DNA from: Thermoanaerobaculales bacterium
GTDB taxonomy: Bacteria > Acidobacteriota > Thermoanaerobaculia > Thermoanaerobaculales > Sulfomarinibacteraceae
Direction: 5' to 3'
NCBI GenBank assembly: GCA_025456385.1
Contig: JALOKS010000183.1
Coordinates: forward strand, 1-5,676
DNA: 5,676 nucleotides
In this document: one piece after another, positions 1 through 5,676 of the stretch
Layout: every line of letters begins with the position of its first letter
Numbering within the stretch: position 1 is the first letter of the stretch
Made by a program: the position numbers and the translations under genes
The notes under the pieces: model-generated
What the model saw: the letters and a program-made list of their open reading frames with translations, nothing else
What the model was told of the DNA's origin: nothing
Databases searched by the model: none

Positions 1-1
1 G

Positions 2-2419
2 GTCGATGATCGGGGCCGCCCTCTCTACGAGCCCGGGGTGGTGGCGGTGAAGCTGCGGGCCGAGGCCGCTGCGGCCGCCAAGGTCCTGCCGCGGCGCTTC
101 GGGTTGCCCGAGCTCGATGCGGCCATGCGGCGGCTCGGCGTCACCCGCGTGGAGCCCATGTTTCGTCCCCGCGTCGCCAAGGCCCGGCCGGATCTGCCGG
201 ACCTGTCGCGGGTGTACCGGGTCGAGCTGCCGGCGGGCGCCGATGTCGCGCGCGCGGCCCGCCTGCTCGCCCGGGACGAGGCGGTCGCGTACGCCGAGCC
301 GGTGGTGCTCCACTACGCCGACCTGACTCCGAACGACCCCAGCTACTCGCAGCAGAGCTTCTGGCAGCAGATCGAGTCCGAGGCGGCCTGGGACGTCCAC
401 AAGGGCCAGGACGGCGCCGAGGTGGTGATCGGGATCTCCGACTCGGGCGTGGCCTGGCGCCACGAGGACCTGGTCGACAACATCCACCGCAACCTCGGCG
501 AGGACGCCGACCGCGACGGCGTCGTCGTCGTGCAGGAGGGCGGGGCCTGGGTCTTCGACCCCGGCGACCTCAACGGCGTCGACGACGACGGCAACGGCTA
601 CGTCGACGACTTCGTGGGTTGGAACTTTTTGAATGACCAGGGCGGGCAGGACAACGACCCGGACGACCCCGAGAGCCACGGCACACACGTCGCCGGGCTC
701 GCCGCCGCGCGCACCGACAACGGAATCGGCGTCGCCAGCATCTCCTGGAACGTGAAGCTCCTGCCGACCTCGGCCTCCAACAGCAGCTCGGACGGCAGCA
801 TCGAGCGCGGCCTCGCGAGCGTCGTCTACCTGGCCGAGAACGGCGCCGACGTCATCAACATGAGCTGGGGCAGCAGCGTCACCTCCCAGCTGCAGCGCGA
901 GGTCATGGCGTACGCGCAGGGCCTCGGCAGTCTGCTGGTGACCTCGGCGGGCAACGAGCGGACCTCGAGCCTCCAGTACCCGAGCGCGCTGCCGGGGGTC
1001 CTCAGCGTCGCCGCCGTCAACAGCACCGACCGGCTGACGAGCTACTCCAACTTCGGCCTGAGCGTGGATGTCGCGGCGCCCGGCGGCGACGGCCTCCGCG
1101 GTCTGCGCAGCACGATCCCCTCCGGCTACGGCTCCAAGCAGGGCACCTCGATGGCGTCGCCGATCGTCGCCGGGGTCTTCGCGCTCGTGAAGTCGCTGCA
1201 CCCGCAGTGGTCGAACCAGCGCCTCATCGAGCAGGTCCTGGGCACCGCCGCGGAGATCGACGGGCTCAACGCCGGCTTCGAGGGCCAGCTCGGCCACGGC
1301 CGGGTCGACGCCTTCAGCGCCGTCGACGGCAGCCCGTCCTCCGACCCGCCCGAGCTCCGCCTGCAGGTCATGGCCGTGACGGTGGCAGACGACACCGGCG
1401 ACGGCTCCCTCGAGCCCGGCGAGGGCGCCGCGCTGCGGGTCACCCTGCGCAACTTCAACCAGCTCGGCGGCAGCCAGTCGCTGGCTCTGCGGCTGGTCTC
1501 GGACAGCCCCTTCGTCGACGTCCTCGAGGCCGAGGTCCTGACGCCGATCGGCGCCGACGAGGAGCTCGAGCTCGCCGCGCCCTTCACGATCGAGGTCGCG
1601 GCCGGGGCTCCGTCGGGCCTCTACGAGCTGCGGCTGAGCGCCGAGGCCGGCGACGCCGGCGTCTCGGCGGCGAGCGAGCTCGAGCTGCCGCCGCTGGTGG
1701 TCGCCAACGGCGGCGTGCTGGTCTGGGAGGGCGCCGAGGGGCGCACCTTCAGCGGCCGCTACCTGGCCGATGAGCTCGCGGCCCGCGGCTACGACGTGCT
1801 GTCCCTGGTCGGCGACTTCCCCTCCGGCCTGGTCGGCTTCGACGCGGTCTTCCTCTCCTTCGGCAACGCCGGCCTCGACGACCCGGACCTCGGCCTCGAC
1901 TACCTCTCGGCCCGCCTCGACGCCGACTGGAAGGTGGCGGCCATCGAGAGCTACCTGCGCGCGGGCGGCAGGCTCTACCTGGAGGGCAGCGACACCCTCG
2001 GCTACGACGTCTACGACCTCGTGGACGGCGAGTCGCTGCTGCCGCTGTTCGGGATCGCGAGCGGCGTCGACGGCGGCACCAACCCGATCGACGGCCTCGA
2101 CGGGCAGAACGGCACGCTCGCCGAGGGCATGCGCTTCACCGACACCGACCAGGACCCGGTGGAGTGGATCGACATCTTCACGCCGGGCACGGGTGCCGCG
2201 GCCTTCGTCGAGTCCGGCTACGGCGTCGTGGCGGTGCAGCACGCCGGGAGCTTCGGCCAGCGCACCTTCGGCTTCGCGTACTCGATCGCGGATCTCGTCG
2301 ACGGAGCCACGACCAGGGGCCAGCTCCTGGATGCGATCCTCGATTTCCTGCAGCCGGGCGAAGAGCCTCCGGCCGTGAGCCCGCGGCGGGCCGGACGGCG
2401 CCTGACGCCGAGCCCCTGA
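2..2419 (+). CDS. Subtilisin-like serine protease (peptidase family S8), 5' partial
   Basis: Secreted-type endopeptidase of the subtilase family. Residues are numbered from the GTG at 38, but the frame stays open to the left edge and the upstream codons read like a propeptide start (LYEPGVVAVKL), so the true start and any signal peptide lie outside the window. Domains: propeptide about 1-95; the usual NDP.y..Q mature-domain entry near 98-110; catalytic domain about 100-430 with Asp135 (ISDSGV), His214 (SHGTHVAG), oxyanion Asn306 (TSAGNE) and Ser371 (GTSMASP). The 79-residue Asp-His gap is longer than in classical subtilisin and holds acidic, calcium-type loops (156-167 and 182-191). An Ig-like/CARDB-like domain follows (about 437-555), then an alpha/beta-looking domain (560-771) of unknown function, then a basic Pro/Arg tail ending LTPSP. 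No LPXTG, PEP-CTERM or other sorting signal is seen at the C-terminus, and no cysteine occurs in the visible protein. The kinase gene begins 3 bases after the stop. Family assignment is secure; the substrate is unknown. Confidence 0.95.
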   Translation, partial: VDDRGRPLYEPGVVAVKLRAEAAAAAKVLPRRFGLPELDAAMRRLGVTRVEPMFRPRVAKARPDLPDLSRVYRVELPAGADVARAARLLARDEAVAYAEPVVLHYADLTPNDPSYSQQSFWQQIESEAAWDVHKGQDGAEVVIGISDSGVAWRHEDLVDNIHRNLGEDADRDGVVVVQEGGAWVFDPGDLNGVDDDGNGYVDDFVGWNFLNDQGGQDNDPDDPESHGTHVAGLAAARTDNGIGVASISWNVKLLPTSASNSSSDGSIERGLASVVYLAENGADVINMSWGSSVTSQLQREVMAYAQGLGSLLVTSAGNERTSSLQYPSALPGVLSVAAVNSTDRLTSYSNFGLSVDVAAPGGDGLRGLRSTIPSGYGSKQGTSMASPIVAGVFALVKSLHPQWSNQRLIEQVLGTAAEIDGLNAGFEGQLGHGRVDAFSAVDGSPSSDPPELRLQVMAVTVADDTGDGSLEPGEGAALRVTLRNFNQLGGSQSLALRLVSDSPFVDVLEAEVLTPIGADEELELAAPFTIEVAAGAPSGLYELRLSAEAGDAGVSAASELELPPLVVANGGVLVWEGAEGRTFSGRYLADELAARGYDVLSLVGDFPSGLVGFDAVFLSFGNAGLDDPDLGLDYLSARLDADWKVAAIESYLRAGGRLYLEGSDTLGYDVYDLVDGESLLPLFGIASGVDGGTNPIDGLDGQNGTLAEGMRFTDTDQDPVEWIDIFTPGTGAAAFVESGYGVVAVQHAGSFGQRTFGFAYSIADLVDGATTRGQLLDAILDFLQPGEEPPAVSPRRAGRRLTPSP

Positions 2420-2422
2420 GCC

Positions 2423-4258
2423 GTGGCGCGCGCGACGACGACCCAGGCCGTCGTCGGGCGACCGCCCGACCCGCGGTCGCCGTCGCCCGACGCAGGCGGT
2501 CCAGCGCAGCGGCCCGGCCGCAGCCTGGTCGCCATCCTGGCGACGGCGCTGCTCCTGGTGGCTCTGGTTCCCTTTCTGCCGCTGGCCACTCTCGCCTGGG
2601 TGGCCTACCGCGGCGAGGTGGACCGCGTCGAGGACGAGATCCGCGCCTCCAACCGCCACATCGCCCTCCTCGCCGGGCGCTACCTGGAGACCCTCCTGCG
2701 GCAGATCGCAGACGAGATCGTCGTCTACGAGGGCGTCGAGGCGGCGGGGCTGCCGCCGCAGTTGCCGGGCGTGGCCTGGGAGCGGGTCGGCGACGACGGC
2801 CGGGTCCTGGGCAGCCAGCTCGCGGAGGAACGCGTGGGCCGCGGCTGCGGCTATCGCGAGCTGCTGGCGGCGCCTCCCGGGCCGCCCCTGATCTCGGAGA
2901 TCGGACCCTGGATCGAGGGCGCGCCGCCGACCGTGCTCGTCCTCGGCGGGAGCACCGCGAGCGGCCGCCTGGTGGCGGTTCTCGACCCGGTGTCCCTGCA
3001 CGAGGAGCTGCAGGGCTGGACCCCCGGCGGGGGAGACCGCCACCTCTACGTCGTGGGCGGCACCGGCAGCCTGCTCTTCTACTCTGACCTCAAGCTCTCC
3101 GTCGGCAACGCGGACCTGCTGTCGAACCCGCCGATCCGTCACTTCGTCGAGGGGCGCGCGGGCGACCTCAGGTACACCAGTCTCGTCTCCGGCAAGCCGC
3201 GCCTCGGCACGGTGCACCGCCTGAGCGGTGTCGACTGGGCGGTGGTGGTCAGCGCCGACGTCGGCGCGAGCCTGATCGGCATCCGGAGCCGCGCGCGGTG
3301 GCTCCTGTGGTCGACCGTCTTCGCGGTCGCGGCGGCGGTCGCCATCCTCGCGGTCACCTCGCGCCTGCTGGTGAAGCCGGTCCTCGAGATCGCGCGGGCG
3401 CTGCGCCAGCCCGGCCGCGACCCCAAGGCGCCGCTCGACATCGCGTCCTCGCTGCGCCGGGTCCGGGAGCACGATGAGCTGATCGGCGCCTTCGACGAGC
3501 TCGCCGCCGAGGTGGCCGCCGTCGAGCGGGAGCTCGTGCAGGCCGAGAAGGCTTCACTGCTCGGCCAGCTCGCTTCCGGCCTCGCCCACGAGATGGGGAC
3601 GCCGCTCAACGTCATCACCGGCAACGCCGAGTACCTCCTGCGCAAGGTCGGTGCGGACGATCCGGCGCGGCAGCCCCTCGAGCTCATCGTCAGGCAGGGG
3701 CAACGCATCGCGGCGATGATCCGCCGGCTGCTCGACGTGTCGCGCCCGGCCGAGGCGCGGCTGGTGCCGGTGGCGCTCGAGCCGCTCGTCCGTCAGTGCC
3801 TCGAGATCGTGCCGGGGCTCCACCCCGGGATCGAGCTCCGCTGCGATCTCGACCCGGACCTGCCGCGGGTCCTGGCCGACCCCAAGCTCCTCGAGCACGC
3901 CCTCATGAACCTCGTGCTCAACGCCTGCCAGGCGATGCCGAGCGGCGGCAGGCTCGCGGTCGTGGGCGGAATCGTGGAGGGCGAGGGCCGTCTGCCGGTC
4001 GCGCTGGCGGTCAGCGACACGGGCTGCGGCATCGCCCGGGAGCACCTGCCGCGGATCTTCGAGCCATTCTTCAGCACCAAGGCACAGGGGGAGGGCACCG
4101 GACTCGGCCTGGCGATCGTCGACCGGATCCTGCGCCAGCACGGTGCGACCATCGAGGTGACGAGCGCGCCGGGACGCGGTACCGTCATGCTGCTGCGGAT
4201 GCAGGCGGCCGCGGGGAGAGGGCCGATGGCGAGACCGGAGTCGGGAGCCGAGCGATGA
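2423..4258 (+). CDS. Membrane-bound sensor histidine kinase with double-Cache-like sensor, HAMP, HisKA and HATPase domains
   Basis: Sensor kinase of a two-component system, 611 residues, in the cytoplasmic membrane. A Pro/Arg-rich cytoplasmic N-terminus (1-33) precedes TM1 (about 35-62). An extracytoplasmic region of about 230 residues (63-292) has the long first helix and two alpha/beta halves of a double Cache domain. TM2 is about 293-312, and HAMP follows (from 313, with the conserved Pro319). The HisKA H-box is LAHEMGTPLN with phospho-acceptor His389; Thr393 completes an HExxT pattern, which in this family goes with phosphatase as well as kinase activity. The ATPase domain has the N-box NLVLNACQA (Asn500), the G1 box SDTGCG (Asp532), the F-box FEPFFSTK and the G2 box GTGLGL (558-563), so it should be active. 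The GTG at 2423 is the only ATG or GTG codon in frame before TM1, although no clear Shine-Dalgarno sequence precedes it. The stop overlaps the regulator start, so the two are surely partners. The ligand is not predictable. Confidence 0.95.
   Translation: MARATTTQAVVGRPPDPRSPSPDAGGPAQRPGRSLVAILATALLLVALVPFLPLATLAWVAYRGEVDRVEDEIRASNRHIALLAGRYLETLLRQIADEIVVYEGVEAAGLPPQLPGVAWERVGDDGRVLGSQLAEERVGRGCGYRELLAAPPGPPLISEIGPWIEGAPPTVLVLGGSTASGRLVAVLDPVSLHEELQGWTPGGGDRHLYVVGGTGSLLFYSDLKLSVGNADLLSNPPIRHFVEGRAGDLRYTSLVSGKPRLGTVHRLSGVDWAVVVSADVGASLIGIRSRARWLLWSTVFAVAAAVAILAVTSRLLVKPVLEIARALRQPGRDPKAPLDIASSLRRVREHDELIGAFDELAAEVAAVERELVQAEKASLLGQLASGLAHEMGTPLNVITGNAEYLLRKVGADDPARQPLELIVRQGQRIAAMIRRLLDVSRPAEARLVPVALEPLVRQCLEIVPGLHPGIELRCDLDPDLPRVLADPKLLEHALMNLVLNACQAMPSGGRLAVVGGIVEGEGRLPVALAVSDTGCGIAREHLPRIFEPFFSTKAQGEGTGLGLAIVDRILRQHGATIEVTSAPGRGTVMLLRMQAAAGRGPMARPESGAER
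4243..4247 (+). promoter_or_regulatory. Shine-Dalgarno sequence of the response regulator gene
   Basis: GGGAG lies 7 bases before the ATG at 4255, inside the last codons of the kinase gene. It supports this ATG as the true start. Together with the ATGA overlap (4255-4258) it implies translational coupling of kinase and regulator. Confidence 0.65.
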
Positions 4259-5607
4259 GTGGTCCCCGGGGTGAGACGGCCGGCCCGGTCCGAGTCCTCG
4301 TCGCCGAGGACGACGTCGAGATGCTGGAGCTCCTGACGCGGGTCCTCGATGAGGAAGGCTACGACGTGCTCAGCGCGCACGATGGCCACCAGGCCCTGGC
4401 GAAGATCGACGAGGGCGGCTTCGACGTCGTGCTGTCGGACGTGCGGATGCCGGGGCCGGACGGGATGGAGGTCCTGCGCCGGGCCATGGCGCGGCGCCTC
4501 CACCAGCCGGTGATCCTGATGACGGCCTTCGGCAGCATCGGCTCGGCCGTCGAGGCGATGCGGGCCGGCGCCTACCACTACCTGGCGAAGCCCTTCAACC
4601 TCGACGAGCTGCTCGAGATCCTGCGCGGCGCAGCCGAGCAGATCCGGCAGCGGCGCTCCCTCCGTGACGAGGCCGGCGACGGCGCCTTCCCGATCGTGTT
4701 CCGCTCGCCGGCGATGGCGCGCCTGCTGGCGCTCGTGAGCGAGGTCGCGTCGAGCTCGGCCTCGGTCCTGATCACCGGCGCCTCAGGCACCGGCAAGGAG
4801 CTGCTGGCGCGCGCGGTCCATGCCGCGAGCGAGCGCCGGCGCCGTCCCTTCGTGCCGGTCGACTGCGGCGCCATTCCCGAGGGGCTGCTCGAGAGCGAGC
4901 TCTTCGGTCATTGCCGCGGCGCGTTCACCGGCGCGGTCTCCGACCGGCCCGGGATCGTCGAGACCGCGGACGGCGGAACCCTCTTCCTCGACGAGGTGGG
5001 CAACCTGCCGGCCTCGATGCAGGCGAAGCTCCTCCGCTTCCTCAACGACCGCCGTTTCCGCCGCGTGGGTGAGGCGCGCGAGCGCGCGGTCGACGTGCGG
5101 GTGGTGTCGGCGAGCAACCGGGACCCCGTCGAGCTCGCGGCCGAGGGGCGCTTCAGGGACGACCTCTACTACCGCCTGGCGGTGTTCTCGCTCCACATCC
5201 CGAGCCTCAGCGAGCGCCGCGAGGACATCCCGCCCCTGGTCTACCACTTCATCCGCCGCTTCAACGCCGAGGGCGGGTACGCAGTCGAGGGCGTGCGGCA
5301 GGACGCGCTCGACCTGCTGAGCGACGCTCCCTGGCCCGGCAACGTCCGCCAGCTCGAGAACGTCACCGAGCGCGCGGTCATCCTGCGCAAGGCGGGCCTC
5401 CTGCAGCCGGTGGACCTGCCGCTCGAGCTCCAGTCCGTCGGCGGCGCCGAGCCCGGGCGCACACTCGAGGACCTCGAGCGGCAGCACATCCTGCAGCTCC
5501 TCGAGGAGTGCGGCGGCAACCGCTCGCGGGTGGCGAGGATCCTCGGCATCAGCCGGCGCACGGTCTACCGCAAGCTCCGCCAGTACGGCGTCGACTCCGA
5601 GGACTGA
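4255..5607 (+). CDS. NtrC-family sigma-54-dependent response regulator
   Basis: Cytoplasmic transcriptional activator, 450 residues, typical length for the family. The receiver domain (about 12-125) has acidic pocket Glu18/Asp19, phospho-acceptor Asp62 (LSDVRMPG), Thr90 (LMTAFGS) and Lys112 (AKPFN). The AAA+ domain (about 147-383) has Walker A GASGTGKE (175-182, Lys181), the sigma-54-contacting GAFTGA loop (222-227), Walker B LFLDE (Asp246/Glu247), an arginine-finger region FRDDLYYRL (Arg301 and Arg307) and the sensor II motif WPGNVRQLEN (360-369). A Fis-type helix-turn-helix (about 420-446, recognition helix in SRRTVYRKL) sits at the C-terminus. All parts needed to open sigma-54 promoters after phosphorylation are present. 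The ATG overlaps the kinase stop (ATGA) and has a good ribosome-binding site, which fixes the start; the frame is open further upstream only as an overlap with the kinase. Minor oddities are Ala176 where Glu is usual in Walker A, and Cys220 before the GAFTGA loop. Orthologue-level naming (ZraR, AtoC and so on) is not justified. Confidence 0.96.
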   Translation: MSGPRGETAGPVRVLVAEDDVEMLELLTRVLDEEGYDVLSAHDGHQALAKIDEGGFDVVLSDVRMPGPDGMEVLRRAMARRLHQPVILMTAFGSIGSAVEAMRAGAYHYLAKPFNLDELLEILRGAAEQIRQRRSLRDEAGDGAFPIVFRSPAMARLLALVSEVASSSASVLITGASGTGKELLARAVHAASERRRRPFVPVDCGAIPEGLLESELFGHCRGAFTGAVSDRPGIVETADGGTLFLDEVGNLPASMQAKLLRFLNDRRFRRVGEARERAVDVRVVSASNRDPVELAAEGRFRDDLYYRLAVFSLHIPSLSERREDIPPLVYHFIRRFNAEGGYAVEGVRQDALDLLSDAPWPGNVRQLENVTERAVILRKAGLLQPVDLPLELQSVGGAEPGRTLEDLERQHILQLLEECGGNRSRVARILGISRRTVYRKLRQYGVDSED

Positions 5608-5619
5608 GCGGAACGCCGC

Positions 5620-5631
5620 CCCGCCGGCGGG
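5620..5631. repeat. GC palindrome just after the regulator gene, weak terminator candidate
   Basis: CCCGCCGGCGGG is a perfect 12-base palindrome 12 bases after the regulator stop. As RNA it could form a 4-bp stem with a CCGG loop. A second small hairpin (CCCCG at 5650-5654 with CGGGG at 5659-5663) follows. Neither is followed by a T-run, so intrinsic termination is doubtful, and such palindromes are common by chance at this GC content. The rest of the 69-base tail (5608-5676) shows no gene or recognisable site. Confidence 0.25.
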
Positions 5632-5676
5632 CCGGGTCACGCCGTCCCACCCCGGGGCCGGGGCTCAAGTCTCTGG

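Noticed and set aside
1562..1573. Perfect 12-base palindrome GAGCTCGAGCTC
   Set aside because: It is fully explained by Glu-Leu codons in the protease and lies mid-gene; no operator role is suggested.
2351..2416. Possible sorting signal at the protease C-terminus
   Set aside because: The tail is a short Pro/Arg-rich stretch with no LPXTG, PEP-CTERM helix or conserved sorting domain.
1207..3087. Overlapping + strand frames at 1207-1773, 1770-2378 and 2164-3087
   Set aside because: All are Arg/Ala/Ser/Pro-rich out-of-frame readings of the protease and kinase genes, typical of GC-rich DNA.
3206..3222. Possible sigma-54 -24/-12 promoter starting GGCACGG
   Set aside because: The GG and GC elements are not 10 bases apart, and the site is deep inside the kinase gene. 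The parts of the window I checked gave no acceptable sigma-54 promoter, though I did not scan exhaustively.
3796..4254. Upstream extension of the regulator frame into the kinase gene
   Set aside because: The extension reads as Arg/Pro/Gly-rich nonsense, while the ATG at 4255 has a good ribosome-binding site and immediately precedes a standard receiver domain.
3793..4578. Long open frame on the - strand (261 codons) across the kinase-regulator junction
   Set aside because: Its translation has low complexity and no recognisable domain, and it lies fully opposite two clear genes. Such frames arise from GC-rich codon use.
4783..5640. Long open frame on the - strand (285 codons) opposite the regulator
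   Set aside because: It mirrors the codon structure of the AAA+ and HTH coding sequence and is made of simple Ala/Val/Glu/Arg-rich text. No motif or ribosome-binding site supports it.

Overview
The window is a very GC-rich stretch of bacterial DNA (roughly 70% or more G+C by eye, third codon positions almost always G or C). It is essentially all coding on the + strand. It holds three tightly packed genes that look like one transcription unit: a secreted subtilisin-like serine protease (5' end cut off by the window edge), a membrane sensor histidine kinase, and an NtrC-type, sigma-54-dependent response regulator. Only about 69 bases at the right end lie outside a gene.

Layout: 2-2419 is an S8 protease with propeptide, catalytic domain (Asp/His/Ser triad all present), an Ig-like domain, and a C-terminal alpha/beta-looking domain of unknown role. 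At 2423, three bases after its stop and starting with GTG, is a 611-residue kinase with two membrane helices, a double-Cache-like extracytoplasmic sensor, HAMP, HisKA and HATPase domains. Its stop overlaps the start of the regulator in an ATGA junction (4255-4258). The 450-residue regulator carries receiver, AAA+ and Fis-type helix-turn-helix domains, with an intact GAFTGA loop, and runs to 5607. Nothing convincing was found after it except a short GC palindrome.

How they fit together: the kinase should sense something outside the cytoplasmic membrane, phosphorylate Asp62 of the regulator, and so switch on sigma-54 promoters that are not visible here. The 3-base gap suggests that the protease is co-transcribed with this pair. 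Whether it is a target, a producer of the signal (for example peptides), or merely a neighbour cannot be told from the sequence.

Organism: the GC content, a sigma-54 enhancer-binding protein, a kinase with a HEMGTPLN H-box, and a large multidomain S8 protease would suit Myxococcota-like deltaproteobacteria, Acidobacteriota or a related uncultivated high-GC lineage. This is a low-confidence guess. No mobile element, RNA gene, CRISPR array or obviously new system was seen. The least explained parts are the protease C-terminal domain and the link between protease and two-component system.
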